Positions 26,794 to 35,991 of a stretch of DNA of 64,000 nucleotides are shown one piece after another (the first letter of the stretch is position 1; each line of letters begins with the position of its first letter). A program made the translations under genes and the position numbers. The notes beneath the pieces were generated by a model. The model was given only the letters and a program-made list of their open reading frames with translations, ran no database searches and was not told the DNA's origin. The stretch lies in assembly GCF_002005145.1 (NCBI RefSeq), contig NZ_CP019698.1, forward strand, positions 1-64,000, written 5' to 3'. The stretch is from Desulforamulus ferrireducens (GTDB lineage: Bacteria > Bacillota > Desulfotomaculia > Desulfotomaculales > Desulfotomaculaceae).

Positions 26794-27786
26794 CTAGAGC
26801 AGCTCTTGACGCAATTCCGCTGCTGACTTGGGAGAAAGATAGCCAAAGGGAATATCAAAGACTGTTTTAGCACCATATTGCCCTTCCTTATTCAGGCGGT
26901 AAACTGCCCTGGCATAGGCCACCAGAACACTGGCGGTGAATTCGGGGTTGCTGGCCAGCTTGAGGGAAAATTCAATGATATGGCTGTTTTCTTTGTTAGC
27001 TCCCGTTTTGCCGCTGCGCAGCACAAAGCCACCGTGGGGCAAACGGGAATGTTGTTCCCTTAATTCTTGTTCCGTAATAAAGGTTACCTTGGTCTCATAG
27101 TCAGCAAAATAGTTGGGCATAGTTTTAATACTCTGGGCAATTTGCTCCTTATCGGCACCTTCCTCCGCCACCACGTAGCAATCCCGCAGGTGCTTTTCTC
27201 TGGTGGTAAGCTCAGGGGTCTCGCCCTGCCGAATTCTCTGAATAACCTCCGACACAGGCAGGGTGTACTGTACCCCACCCTTAACCCCTGGGATTCTGCG
27301 AATGGCGTCGGAATGACCCTGGCTGACCCCCGGACCCCAGAAGGTATAATCCTTTCCTTCAGGCAGAACGGCCTGGGCCAGCATTCTAGTTAAAGAAAAC
27401 AAGCCCGGATCCCAGCCAATGGAAATGGCACTGGTTTTGTTGTGTTCACTGGCAGCCTTATGCACTGCTGCATAATACTCGGGAATTTTAGCGTGTGTAT
27501 CAAAGCTATCCACAGTGTTAAAGAGGGCGGCAAAATGCGGCCCTTGCTGAGGCAAATCCGTAGCCGAACCACCGCAAAGGATCATCACATCAATTTCCTT
27601 AACATAATCCTTGGCCTGGTCAACGTGTAAAACCTTGACCTGTTCATCCTCAATATTAATGCTGTTCGCCGCCCGCCTGGTAAATACGGCAACCAGTTCC
27701 AAATCGGGATTTTGTTTAATCGCCAGTCTTACTCCCTTACCCAAATTACCATAGCCCACAATACCTACTTTTATTTTCTCCTGCAA
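26794..27786 (-). CDS. ddh: meso-Diaminopimelate dehydrogenase
   Basis: A 330-residue NADPH enzyme converting tetrahydrodipicolinate to meso-diaminopimelate in one step, giving lysine and the peptidoglycan cross-link residue. The Rossmann start is VGIVGYGNLGKGV. CGGSATDLPQQGP and SIGWDPGLFSLTRML near the active site match Ddh, as do DAIRRIPGVKGGVQYT and the C-terminal domain. The TTG start has GGGGG eight bases upstream. It stands alone; lysA is 6 kb away on the same strand. Confidence 0.93.
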   Translation of the reverse strand: MQEKIKVGIVGYGNLGKGVRLAIKQNPDLELVAVFTRRAANSINIEDEQVKVLHVDQAKDYVKEIDVMILCGGSATDLPQQGPHFAALFNTVDSFDTHAKIPEYYAAVHKAASEHNKTSAISIGWDPGLFSLTRMLAQAVLPEGKDYTFWGPGVSQGHSDAIRRIPGVKGGVQYTLPVSEVIQRIRQGETPELTTREKHLRDCYVVAEEGADKEQIAQSIKTMPNYFADYETKVTFITEQELREQHSRLPHGGFVLRSGKTGANKENSHIIEFSLKLASNPEFTASVLVAYARAVYRLNKEGQYGAKTVFDIPFGYLSPKSAAELRQELL

Positions 27787-27872
27787 CTGTCGTTCCCCCT
27801 AGTTTAGTATGTGTTTTATGTTCTAGCTGCCTTTTTCGTTTTCCTAGTGGCAGACTATAATTTCCCTTTCAT

Positions 27873-28214
27873 TTAATCTTCCCAGGACTGCCAAGTTTCC
27901 GGCGCATAGCCTACGGTGGCTGATTTCCCGTTTCGCACAATGGGCGTCTTGTAAAGCACAGGGTTGTTTAGTAATATTTCTTCCCGGACACTGCTGCTTA
28001 CAATACGATCCATATTTAGCTTCTTATATTCCTTGGCCTGAGTATTAATGAGATTTTCTAACCCAACCGCATTCCTGACACTTTTTAATTCTCCCTTACT
28101 CAGGCCTTTGACAGCTAAATCTATAAATTGATATTTAATTCTTCTCTCCTTAAAATATCTTTCAGCCTTTTTTGTATCAAAGCATTTCTTGATACCAAAA
28201 ATTTGTATATTCAT
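27873..28214 (-). CDS. ArsC/Spx-family protein
   Basis: A 113-residue thioredoxin-fold protein of the ArsC/YffB family. A single N-terminal Cys sits in FGIKKCFDTKKAERYF, and KTPIVRNGKSATVGYAPE is the cis-Pro and C-terminal segment. There is no CXXC, so it is not Spx of the canonical type. A role as arsenate reductase-like or glutathione-type reductase is possible; the substrate is not known. AAAGAGGTGA precedes the ATG. Confidence 0.8.
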   Translation of the reverse strand: MNIQIFGIKKCFDTKKAERYFKERRIKYQFIDLAVKGLSKGELKSVRNAVGLENLINTQAKEYKKLNMDRIVSSSVREEILLNNPVLYKTPIVRNGKSATVGYAPETWQSWED

Positions 28215-28258
28215 TTACTCACCTCTTTATCATTATCTTTGAAATTTGTCTTTAATCA

Positions 28259-28298
28259 TACAAAAGAACACTGCCCAGAACAAGGGTCAGTGTTCTTT
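28259..28298. terminator. Bidirectional hairpin terminator
   Basis: AAAAGAACACTG...CAGTGTTCTTTTGATTAT; the stem carries A and T flanks on both strands. On the minus strand it ends the soluble MCP-like gene at 28317. Confidence 0.75.
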
Positions 28299-28316
28299 TG
28301 ATTATATTATGCTGTT

Positions 28317-29321
28317 CTATAAAGTCTCAATAATAATGGCGGACCAGTTTTTTCCGCGATATGCGTTGTAACCCCGGGTATGGGCGTAGCCATAGATTTT
28401 AAGACTGCCATGATAATCCTTTTCCAATACATAGCCATAGGTTTCGCCACTCATGGCCCGCTGTGCCGCCTCCAGATGCCCCAGCCGATCTCTGAGAATT
28501 CCCTTACGGCTACGGCAAGCAATAACATAGCCGTCTTTATTGATAATGAATACGTCCCCGTTTTGGCCAATGCGGGCGGTATCTATGATGTCATAGATAT
28601 AGTTCCAATTAAAGCGGGTGGAAAAATAGCCAAGAAGTTGTCCTTCGTCCCCCCGTATGGGACAGGTATAAGCCACTGTGTGCAGGTTTTCCACGGTGGA
28701 ATAATAAAGGTCACTAACAGAAATGGAGTTTGCCCTTTTAGCCTCGATAAACCAATCCTTGTCCCCCATGTCTTGTCCAATCAGTTCCTGACGGACACCC
28801 GCAGCAACTATGGTGCCGGCAGTATCAAGTACATAGAGATCGTGGTAAACCTCATAAATATCCACCAGCTTTTTTAAAAGTGCATTGGCTATGGCAAAGC
28901 GCTTAGGGTCCGTGGATAAAAAGCAGTTTTTGACCTTGTCAAAGCCCGCCCAAGCCTGGGCATCGCAGTTACGCTCAAACAAGTTGCGGTCTATTTTATC
29001 GATGGTATCATAGGCCACATCGGCTGTTCTGACAGCCATAACTTCATTGGCCTTGCTTTGTATATTTTCGATAATTTTGGTACTCTCCTTGGTGGAAGTT
29101 AAACTGCTGGTTGCCAGCTTTTTAATTTCATCTGCCACTACACTAAAGCCCCGGCCGGCCTCCCCGGCCCGGGCTGCTTCAATTGCTGAATTTAAGGATA
29201 GTAAATTGGTACGCACAGCAATCTCGCGAATGGCATCATTGATCCGTCCCATTTCGTGACTGGCCTTCTTAAGTTCACTAATTAGGATAGATGCATCAAT
29301 ATTTAATTCCTGCTTGGCCAT
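28317..29321 (-). CDS. Soluble MCP-like protein with short signalling tip followed by a Cache sensor domain
   Basis: About 334 residues from the ATG at 29321 (GGGGTGA upstream). Residues of about 20-75 hold the conserved tip of methyl-accepting proteins ([31 protein letters not shown]). They are followed by a Cache-like domain (about 95-330) with [28 protein letters not shown] and [14 protein letters not shown]. There is no membrane segment. The order, output before sensor, and the very short coiled coil are unlike a standard receptor. It may signal to CheA from the cytosol, but neither CheA nor CheW is nearby. Confidence 0.8.
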   Translation of the reverse strand: MAKQELNIDASILISELKKASHEMGRINDAIREIAVRTNLLSLNSAIEAARAGEAGRGFSVVADEIKKLATSSLTSTKESTKIIENIQSKANEVMAVRTADVAYDTIDKIDRNLFERNCDAQAWAGFDKVKNCFLSTDPKRFAIANALLKKLVDIYEVYHDLYVLDTAGTIVAAGVRQELIGQDMGDKDWFIEAKRANSISVSDLYYSTVENLHTVAYTCPIRGDEGQLLGYFSTRFNWNYIYDIIDTARIGQNGDVFIINKDGYVIACRSRKGILRDRLGHLEAAQRAMSGETYGYVLEKDYHGSLKIYGYAHTRGYNAYRGKNWSAIIIETL

Positions 29322-29329
29322 ATAATCAC

Positions 29330-29369
29330 CCCATAAATAAAAATGGCCCACCTGAAAAACAGGTAGGCC
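29330..29369 (-). terminator. Terminator between trmO and the MCP-like gene
   Basis: Minus strand GGCCTACCTG-TTTTT-CAGGTGGGCC then ATTTTTATTT, ending directly at the ribosome site of the downstream gene. It can end trmO transcripts or act as an attenuator for the MCP-like gene. Confidence 0.75.
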
Positions 29370-29434
29370 TCGTTGCCAAAATATGTTGGATAATATTATA
29401 TCTTAGCGTTACCAGAAAAACAAGCTAATTAGGA

Positions 29435-29911
29435 TCAGAAATTAAAGACGGTACTCCAGTCAAAATCTCCCGCTTCTTCTACGCTTTTCGGCCAATGCTG
29501 ACACCATGCCGGTACCGCTGGCTGCGCAACCCTATCCAGGCTCGGGGTATAGGGTTTTATATCCAAAATGGGAGTGTCGTTCTCAGCATCGATATAGGCT
29601 AAACCAATAATGCCCTTTTGCGCCTCGATATAGGTGACATGGCAACAGGTTAGCCCAATAGGGTTGGGACGCTCAGGTGAACGTGTGGCAAAGGTCCCCA
29701 GCACCTCCGGAGAGTTTTTGTAAGGGCTTTTTTCCATAAGTTTGGCGCGAGCATCCGGACCATCACATTGATTAAACCACCAGAGTACATTAATATGACT
29801 AAAACCCTCAAGATTGGTCAGAGCAGGAATATACTCCGGAGCCAACACCAGTCGTATTCCCTGATCATCTACCTGAACCCGGCCAATGGCTTTTACATTA
29901 AATTGTTCCAT
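29435..29911 (-). CDS. trmO: TrmO-family tRNA methyltransferase (TsaA/YaeB)
   Basis: A 158-residue protein of the TsaA-like (UPF0066) family, which methylates N6 of t6A37 in some tRNAs. Family motifs seen are AIGRVQVDDQGIRL, GFSHINVLWWF, GTFATRSPERPNPIGLT and YIDAENDTPILDIKPY. The small form without a C-terminal extension is common in Firmicutes and archaea. AAGGAG precedes the ATG. Confidence 0.85.
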   Translation of the reverse strand: MEQFNVKAIGRVQVDDQGIRLVLAPEYIPALTNLEGFSHINVLWWFNQCDGPDARAKLMEKSPYKNSPEVLGTFATRSPERPNPIGLTCCHVTYIEAQKGIIGLAYIDAENDTPILDIKPYTPSLDRVAQPAVPAWCQHWPKSVEEAGDFDWSTVFNF

Positions 29912-30062
29912 AAATAAAACTCCTTCTTAAATTTTATTTACGGCGCCGTTAGATTCAGTATAGCAATGTGTTTTTATACTTCAAGCCTTATTAGGGTAAT
30001 TTTGTCGGTCCTAAGGGGTCTGACCCCTGAGGAATATATGGGAAATTAGATCTCTAACTAAG

Positions 30063-30725
30063 TTATCCTTCAGGTTGGCTATGCACTGCCTGGTATAGTT
30101 TGCGGGTGCTTTGTACCGGGGAATCAGCCAGGCTGATGGCTGTGATGACAGATACCCCATCGGCTCCGGCAGCCATAACCACCCGGGCATTGTCCGGCGT
30201 GATGCCGCCAATACCCACAATGGGGACAGTCAAACCGTCCTCCCTGAGGGCTTTTATCAGCGTTGTCCCCGCCGCTTCCTTGGCATCCTCCTTGGTGGTG
30301 GTGGCAAAGATGGGCCCTATGCCCAGGTAGTCGGCTCCTTGCCGGATGGCCTCATAGGCCTGCTCCCTGGTATGCACAGAAACTCCCAGTATTTTATCCC
30401 CGATTTTCTCCCTCACCACTGCGGCCGGTGCATCCTCTTGGCCGATATGTACACCGTCTGCATTGAGGGCGAGGGCTAGTTCTATATCATCATTGACAAT
30501 AAAGGGTATCCGGTGCTGTTGGCAAAGCTCCTGTATGGCTCGGGCCAGTTTAACTTTCTCTTCTCCCACCAAAGCACCGCTGCCCTTTTCCCGATACTGG
30601 AATAAAGTAATGCCTCCCTCAATGGCTTCAGCAATTACCTCCAGAGGATTTTTGCGGCAGTTGTTACTGCCCAGAATAAAATAAACCTTTAATAGCTCCC
30701 GCATCCTTGCGGCTGTAACGCGCAT
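30063..30725 (-). CDS. thiE: Thiamine-phosphate synthase
   Basis: About 220 residues. It joins HMP-pyrophosphate and thiazole phosphate to give thiamine phosphate. Motifs: FQYREKGSGA, FIVNDDIELALALNADGVHIGQ, GVSVHTREQA, YLGIGPIFATTTKEDA and VGIGGITPDN. The ATG at 30725 overlaps the thiD stop (TAATG) and has AGGGGG upstream, so it is preferred over an in-frame start at 30752. It is the last gene of thiM-thiD-thiE; only a weak hairpin (30014-30028) follows. Confidence 0.93.
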   Translation of the reverse strand: MRVTAARMRELLKVYFILGSNNCRKNPLEVIAEAIEGGITLFQYREKGSGALVGEEKVKLARAIQELCQQHRIPFIVNDDIELALALNADGVHIGQEDAPAAVVREKIGDKILGVSVHTREQAYEAIRQGADYLGIGPIFATTTKEDAKEAAGTTLIKALREDGLTVPIVGIGGITPDNARVVMAAGADGVSVITAISLADSPVQSTRKLYQAVHSQPEG

Positions 30726-31531
30726 TATCCCAACCCCCTTTGGTAGGCCCAATGATTGGTTGGCCCGTGTCCCTGACCAATCTCAATTTGGTTTTCAATG
30801 GCCGCTTGGATAAAGGCTTTGGCCACTTGTACCGCTTCCTTGACCCCTCTACCCTTGGCCAATTCCGCGGTGACAGCGGCGGCAAAGGTACATCCTGTGC
30901 CGTGGGTATTGGGGGTATTGATGCGTCGACTCTTATACTCAGTAAATTCCCGGCCATCATAGAGCAAGTCCACAACCTCAGCATCCTCTGCACCATGGCC
31001 CCCTTTGATCACCACATGGGCCGCCCCCAGATTCCACAAATACCTGGCAGCTTCTTTTCTATCTTCGGGGGTTTTAATGGTTAAACCGGTCAACACCTCT
31101 GCTTCCGGAATATTGGGCGTAATGACAGTGGCCAGGGGCAGCAAGTATTTTTTCAAGGCCGCCACCGCCTGCTCCTGTAATAAGGGAGCTCCTCCCTTGG
31201 CAATCATGACCGGGTCAATGACCACATTCTGCCACTTAAAGTGCTCTATTTGCTCAGCCACCACTTGAATTATCTCACTGCTAAAGAGCATACCGGTTTT
31301 CAGCGCGTCCGTTCCCATATCTTGGCCGATGGATTGTATTTGCTGCCTGACAGCCTCCACCGGGAGAGGGTAGACGCCCTGCACCCCCAGGGTGTTTTGG
31401 GCCGTAATAGCTGTAATGGCCGACATACCAAAAACACCCAGTTCTTGAAAGGTCTTGATATCTGCTTGAATACCGGCTCCACCACCGCTGTCTGAACCGG
31501 CAATGGTTAGGGCTTTCACTGTTTTGTCCAT
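30725..31531 (-). CDS. thiD: Hydroxymethylpyrimidine/phosphomethylpyrimidine kinase
   Basis: A 268-residue ribokinase-fold kinase adding two phosphates to HMP. The N-terminus ALTIAGSDSGGGAGIQADIK, the segment DPVMIAKGGAPLL and the C-terminal NTPNTHGTGCTFAAAVTAEL with the catalytic Asp region are classic ThiD. GAGGATG precedes the ATG. It is the middle gene of the salvage operon and overlaps thiE. Confidence 0.95.
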   Translation of the reverse strand: MDKTVKALTIAGSDSGGGAGIQADIKTFQELGVFGMSAITAITAQNTLGVQGVYPLPVEAVRQQIQSIGQDMGTDALKTGMLFSSEIIQVVAEQIEHFKWQNVVIDPVMIAKGGAPLLQEQAVAALKKYLLPLATVITPNIPEAEVLTGLTIKTPEDRKEAARYLWNLGAAHVVIKGGHGAEDAEVVDLLYDGREFTEYKSRRINTPNTHGTGCTFAAAVTAELAKGRGVKEAVQVAKAFIQAAIENQIEIGQGHGPTNHWAYQRGLG

Positions 31532-31551
31532 ATTTTACATCCTCTTTTTTC

Positions 31552-32361
31552 TTAATTAATTTCTCTCACCGAACCGTATTTAATGATCTCCTCAGAGGAG
31601 ACTTTGGATAATTGATTGAGAAATTCTATTTGGAAACTGCCGGGGCCTGCCTGCCCTTGGTTGGCAGCGGCAATCTCCGCCGCTACGCCATAGCTGACCA
31701 GTGCCGAGGTAGCAGCTAAGAGCATATCTCGCTCCACCGCCGCAAAGGCGCCAATGACCGAGGAAAGCAAGCAACCGGTGCCGGTAACCTTGGTTAACAA
31801 GGGATGGCCATTGGCCACCACATAGGTCCTCTGACCATCGGTAACCACATCCTCCGGTCCTGTGACCACCACCACTGTACCTAACTTCCTGGCCGCAGTC
31901 TGGGCCAAAGCCACCACATCACCCTTGTTGGCACCGGCATCCACCCCGCGGACAGTCCAGTTTTCACCAACCACATTGGCAATCTCCCCGGCATTTCCTC
32001 TGACAATGGACACCTTCACTTCTTGCACAATTTTGCGGGCTGTTGTAGTGCGGTAGGCGGTTGCCCCGGCACCAACGGGGTCAAAGATCACCGGCACACC
32101 CTGCCGGTTGGCCCCTTGGCCCGCCAGCAGCATGGCAGCAATTTCCTGTTCGTTCAAGGTACCGATGTTAAGCACCAATGCCCCGGCCAGGCTGGCCATA
32201 TCGGCCACCTCCTCGGGGGCGTAGGCCATTACCGGCGAGGCCCCAAGGGCCAGAAGACCGTTGGCGGTAAAATTAGTCACCACCACATTGGTAATGTTAT
32301 GCACCAGAGGGTTTTGTTGTCTTACCTTTGTCAAGGTGCTGGCTATGTTTGGTAGTTTCAT
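31552..32361 (-). CDS. thiM: Hydroxyethylthiazole kinase
   Basis: About 269 residues; it phosphorylates the thiazole alcohol for thiamine salvage. Motifs: [42 protein letters not shown] and [19 protein letters not shown] longer in-frame extension to 32451 would run through the riboswitch terminator, so the ATG at 32361 with AAGGGA ten bases upstream is chosen. It is the first gene under the second TPP riboswitch. Confidence 0.94.
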   Translation of the reverse strand: MKLPNIASTLTKVRQQNPLVHNITNVVVTNFTANGLLALGASPVMAYAPEEVADMASLAGALVLNIGTLNEQEIAAMLLAGQGANRQGVPVIFDPVGAGATAYRTTTARKIVQEVKVSIVRGNAGEIANVVGENWTVRGVDAGANKGDVVALAQTAARKLGTVVVVTGPEDVVTDGQRTYVVANGHPLLTKVTGTGCLLSSVIGAFAAVERDMLLAATSALVSYGVAAEIAAANQGQAGPGSFQIEFLNQLSKVSSEEIIKYGSVREIN

Positions 32362-32399
32362 CTCAACCATTCCCTTCTCAATTAATTTATGGGAAGGAC

Positions 32400-32434
32400 A
32401 GGAAATAAAAAAGCACTCTGCGTAAGCAAAGTGC
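32400..32434 (-). terminator. Intrinsic terminator of the thiMDE riboswitch
   Basis: Minus strand GCACTTTGCTTACGCAGAGTGC followed by TTTTTTATTTCC, between the riboswitch and thiM. Confidence 0.9.
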
Positions 32435-32450
32435 AATACTCCTATTTCCA

Positions 32451-32535
32451 CTCCCTACGCTGGCATTACCCAACAGGTTCAACCGGTCTACGACGGATTA
32501 GTCGTACTCTCAGCTCGCTTCCACAAGCTCCCGCA
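32451..32535 (-). promoter_or_regulatory. TPP riboswitch of thiM-thiD-thiE
   Basis: Minus strand contains GGGAGCTTG, GCTGAGAGTACGAC and GAACCTGTTGGGTAATGCC, then AGCGTAGGGA, the conserved TPP aptamer parts. The P3 arm (TACGACTAATCCGTCGTA) is longer than in the copy at 2631. Confidence 0.96.
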
Positions 32536-32552
32536 TAAAATATTTTTTTAAA

Positions 32553-32581
32553 AGTATACCAATCAATTTAATCCCTGGCAA
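32553..32581 (-). promoter_or_regulatory. Sigma-A promoter of the thiMDE operon
   Basis: Minus strand TTGCCA, 17 bases, TATACT; the start site would be about 10-15 bases before the aptamer. Confidence 0.65.
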
Positions 32582-32637
32582 TAGGGCTTCCTGCTAAACT
32601 GCCGGTTGACAAATTTTCGGGGTTTGCTCGGTTTCAG

Positions 32638-33096
32638 CTAGTCCTGGGCGACGTCAACCCACTGGCCCCCGGTAAGCTGCTGCAATTCATCTACCCTTAG
32701 CTTTACTGCAGCGTTGGTTGCCCCCGCTGCCGGAAAAACATATTCGTAGGCCTTTAGTGATTGATCCAAATAAATGGGCAGGGGTTGTTTTAAGCCAAAG
32801 GGACATACTCCCCCCACCGGATGTCCTGTCACCGCTAATACTTCCTCCACCTCAGGCATTTTGGCCTTGGCATGAAAGGTATCTTTAAACTTCCGATTAT
32901 CCAAGCGTTTGTCCCCGGCCATCAGCACCATAATAAATTCATCCTTGGTTTTAAAAAGCAACGACTTGGCAATTTCACCCGGGGTTACTCCCAGGGATGC
33001 TGCCGCCTTGGCCACGGTGCTGGTATCCTCAAAGGTTAGTATCTCTACATCTCTTTTTTTCTCCTGAAAAAACTCCCTTACATCTTGTACAGACAT
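32638..33096 (-). CDS. ybaK: YbaK/EbsC-family Cys-tRNA(Pro) deacylase
   Basis: A 152-residue editing-domain protein that removes Cys or other misacylated residues from tRNA. Family motifs: GVTPGEIAKSLLFKTKDEFIMV (here in part), GDKRLD, and GHPVGGVCPFGLKQPLPIYLD. AAAGGGT precedes the ATG. It is divergent from the rsgA-like remnant. The exact tRNA specificity of this subfamily is uncertain. Confidence 0.85.
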   Translation of the reverse strand: MSVQDVREFFQEKKRDVEILTFEDTSTVAKAAASLGVTPGEIAKSLLFKTKDEFIMVLMAGDKRLDNRKFKDTFHAKAKMPEVEEVLAVTGHPVGGVCPFGLKQPLPIYLDQSLKAYEYVFPAAGATNAAVKLRVDELQQLTGGQWVDVAQD

Positions 33097-33195
33097 AAAC
33101 CCTTTCCCCCATCAAATATAATCGCTAACTTCAGTACATCTTTAAATACTATACTAGCCCCATAGCAACGCGTCAATGATGTCGCTTGCTGCTGG

Positions 33196-33978
33196 GCAGC
33201 AGGTACCGCCCAGGAACCTCAGATTGTGGCGGCCAATATTGATACGGTTTTTATCTGCATGTCCCTGAATAACAACTTTAATTTAAGGCGGTTGGAAAGA
33301 TACCTGTCCGTCGCCTGGGACAGTGGGGCCACACCTGTGGTGGTACTGACTAAAGCCGACCTTTGCCCTGACCTGGAGGCTAAGCTGGCCGAAGTTTACC
33401 CGGTGGCCCTGGGTGTGGATGTACTGGTAACCACCAGTATGAAGGATGATGGCTACACAGCGGTAAATAAATACATTGGCCAGGGTAAAACCGTCGCCTT
33501 TATCGGTTCCTCCGGAGTGGGCAAATCCACCTTGATTAACCGCCTGCTAGGCGAGGATGTCCTAGCTACCCGAGAAATTGACGGGGCTGATAAAGGTCGG
33601 CATACCACCACTCGCCGACAATTAATTATGCTGCCCAGTGGCGGTGTTGTCATAGATACCCCTGGCATGCGTGAGTTGCAAATAGAAAGTGCCGCTCTGA
33701 CTAAATCCTTTGCCGATATAGAGGAATTGGCCCAACAATGCCGTTTTAACGATTGTACTCACCAAAATGAACCTGGCTGCGCCGTAAGGGAGGCCATTGA
33801 CAAAGGACTGCTTTCTGCCGCCCGGCTGGCCAGCTGGCGCAAACTGCAAACCGAGCTGGGCTATCAAGGGCTTAATTCTCGTCAAATTGAGCAGGAGAAA
33901 ATCAACAGGATGTTTGCCTCTGTGGGCGGGCTGAAACAGGCCAGGGACTTGATCAAGAGTAAAAATAAGCGGAAGTAA
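33196..33978 (+). pseudogene. RsgA-like ribosome-assembly GTPase lacking its N-terminal domain
   Basis: Reading from about 33196, AAGTAQEPQIVAANIDTVF matches the end of the RsgA OB domain. The GTPase domain follows (VLTKADLC, GSSGVGKSTLINRL, RHTTTRR, DTPGMREL), then the zinc domain (CRFNDCTHQNEPGC). An in-frame TAG lies at 33163-33165 and no OB-fold code precedes it. The family is about 290-350 residues long. The only start is a GTG at 33226 without a ribosome site. Probably a 5'-deleted paralogue; a functional rsgA presumably lies elsewhere. Confidence 0.75.
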
Positions 33979-33984
33979 AGAGTA

Positions 33985-34011
33985 AGGAGTGTCGCAAATG
34001 CGGCACTCCTT
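33985..34011. terminator. Shared terminator between rsgA-like remnant and lysA
   Basis: AAGGAGTGTCGC-AAAT-GCGGCACTCCTT; it lies between convergent genes, five bases from the lysA stop. GTGTCGC-arm family. Confidence 0.7.
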
Positions 34012-34015
34012 CAGC

Positions 34016-35281
34016 TTAAAACAAGCATTTTTTAAAGTAGTCGGTATGATTTAAGGTGGCAAAGTAATCGGCAGGGGTTTCCGCCCGACGGATCAGTTCG
34101 AAGCTGCCGTCCTCTTTGAGTAAAATCTCCGCCGAACGTAGCTTGCCGTTATAGTTATATCCCATGGCAAAACCGTGGGCACCGGTGTCGTGGATAACCA
34201 GCAAATCCCCGATATCAATTTTCGGCAGCATACGGTCGATGGCAAATTTATCATTGTTTTCGCACAAACCACCGGTAACGTCATATTTATGGTCGCAGGG
34301 CAGATCTTCCTTGCCCATCACGGTGATGTGGTGATAGGCGCCATACATGGCTGGACGCATAAGGTTAGCCGCACAGGCATCCAGGCCAATATAATCCTTA
34401 TGGATGTGTTTCTCATGCAGAACGGTGGCCACCAGACAACCGTAGGGGCCTAACATATACCTGCCCAGTTCGGTATAAATAGCCACATCACCCATGCCCG
34501 CCGGTGTCAGTATTTCTTCATAGGCCCGTCTCACTCCCTCACCAATGGCAAAGATGTCCACCGGTTGCTCTTCGGGATGATAGGGTATCCCCACCCCGCC
34601 GGAGAGATTGATAAAGGCAAAATGGGCACCGGTTTCCCTCTGCAGTTCCACAGCGGTGGTAAACAAAATCTTGGCCAGTTCCGGGTAATAATCATTGGTT
34701 TTGGTATTGCTGGCCAAAAAGGCATGCAGGCCAAAGTGCTTGACTCCCATACCTTGCAGCTTTTTAATCCCTTCGGTTAACTGGGCACGGGTAAGGCCGT
34801 ATTTAGCCTCACCGGGGTTATCCATAATGGCATTACTAATTTTAAATTGGCCGCCGGGATTGTAGCGTAAACTGACGGTTTCCGGCATGGGAGCAATCTG
34901 GCTAAAGAAATCGATATGGGTGATATCATCGAAATTAATAATGGCATTAAGCTTGTGGGCGTAGGCAAAATCCTCCCGGGGCGTTACATTGGAAGAAAAC
35001 ATAATTTCATCCCCCGTAAAACCTACGGCCTGGGCTAACATTAGCTCGGTGAAGGAGGAACAGTCGGCACCGCAACCCTCCTGCCTTAATATATCCAGAA
35101 TGGCGGGATTGGGCGTGGCCTTGACAGCAAAGTACTCCTTAAAACCTTTATTCCAGCTAAAGGCTTGCTGTAGTCTGCGGGCATTTTCTCTAATACCCTT
35201 TTCATCATACAAATGAAAGGGCGTGGGATATTGTTTGATAATTTCCTGTAGCTTCTCTAAAGTAACAAAGGGTTTTTTCAT
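34016..35281 (-). CDS. lysA: Diaminopimelate decarboxylase
   Basis: A 421-residue PLP enzyme of alanine-racemase fold that makes lysine from meso-diaminopimelate. The PLP Lys is in YFAVKATPNP; GCGADCSSFTEL, LSGGVGIPYHPEEQP and GGLCENNDKFA (Cys and Glu of the active site) follow. The domain order and length fit LysA, although this lineage is divergent. AAGGAAAGAG precedes the ATG, which overlaps the stop of the TrmB-like regulator. It ends at a shared terminator. Confidence 0.88.
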   Translation of the reverse strand: MKKPFVTLEKLQEIIKQYPTPFHLYDEKGIRENARRLQQAFSWNKGFKEYFAVKATPNPAILDILRQEGCGADCSSFTELMLAQAVGFTGDEIMFSSNVTPREDFAYAHKLNAIINFDDITHIDFFSQIAPMPETVSLRYNPGGQFKISNAIMDNPGEAKYGLTRAQLTEGIKKLQGMGVKHFGLHAFLASNTKTNDYYPELAKILFTTAVELQRETGAHFAFINLSGGVGIPYHPEEQPVDIFAIGEGVRRAYEEILTPAGMGDVAIYTELGRYMLGPYGCLVATVLHEKHIHKDYIGLDACAANLMRPAMYGAYHHITVMGKEDLPCDHKYDVTGGLCENNDKFAIDRMLPKIDIGDLLVIHDTGAHGFAMGYNYNGKLRSAEILLKEDGSFELIRRAETPADYFATLNHTDYFKKCLF

Positions 35282-35991
35282 GGTCTCTTTCCTTTCATTA
35301 AATCTATTAGGGTTAACTCGTTTTTCATGGACTCCTTAATTAGCTCCACCAGGTTTTTCTTTTTGGAATACAAGCAGGTGGAAAATTCACCGTCTGCTAT
35401 GTCACCGGTTAAAACGTTGGTTGAGTCGACAATGAGCCTGATTTGGTAGGGAGGCTTTTCGGTGTGGTAAATGATGGCCCCCTCTAATTCAAAGGGCTCG
35501 TCGGTAATGATAACCACCTTTAAACCCCGGCTGATGGCAGCCTTTAATTCCGGCAGGATAAAGCTCAGGGTTGGCTTGGCTACGGAAAGATAAAGCCTCT
35601 CTTTAGCCTCCGCCACCATGTTTCTCATCTTTTCTAAGATATGTTTCTCGCCTTTGATGGTAATATACCCCTCGGTTGCTTCCCTTTGCGCAGGCATGCC
35701 TTTAATTAAGTCCCGTTTTATTTGCTGCAGCTGACGAATTTTATTATTGCAAAATTCCTCAATGGGGACGGGAGTGTAGCGGGTGGCTGTGCCCTCAATA
35801 ACATAGGCCGCCCCCTTGTCCACTAAGCCAGCCAGGGAGGTATAGGTGTTGGAACGGGAGATTCCCGTCAGCTTGGCCACTTCATAGCCGGTAAGTGGTC
35901 CCTCTGTATAGAGAGTAGTATAGATGGTGGCTTCTTGTCTGGTAAGATTAAAATGCATCAGTAGTTCGTTAAGATCCACGTTAGTCACCAC
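35278..35991 (-). CDS. TrmB-family transcriptional regulator
   Basis: A 237-residue protein. The N-terminal winged helix (LNLTRQEATIY-like start, GYEVAKLTGISRSNTYTSLAGL) is of the TrmB type. The C-terminal half has a phospholipase-D-like fold (RLYLSVAKPTL, GLKVVIITDEPFE). It overlaps lysA by four bases, so it may control lysine or diaminopimelate metabolism. The start is uncertain: GTG 35991 lacks a ribosome site, GTG 35979 has a weak GGTGA. Confidence 0.8.
   Translation of the reverse strand: MVTNVDLNELLMHFNLTRQEATIYTTLYTEGPLTGYEVAKLTGISRSNTYTSLAGLVDKGAAYVIEGTATRYTPVPIEEFCNNKIRQLQQIKRDLIKGMPAQREATEGYITIKGEKHILEKMRNMVAEAKERLYLSVAKPTLSFILPELKAAISRGLKVVIITDEPFELEGAIIYHTEKPPYQIRLIVDSTNVLTGDIADGEFSTCLYSKKKNLVELIKESMKNELTLIDLMKGKRP

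Noticed and set aside
31552-32451. Longer thiM starting at 32451
   Set aside because: The extra 30 codons would be translated from the riboswitch terminator; the ATG at 32361 has a good ribosome site.
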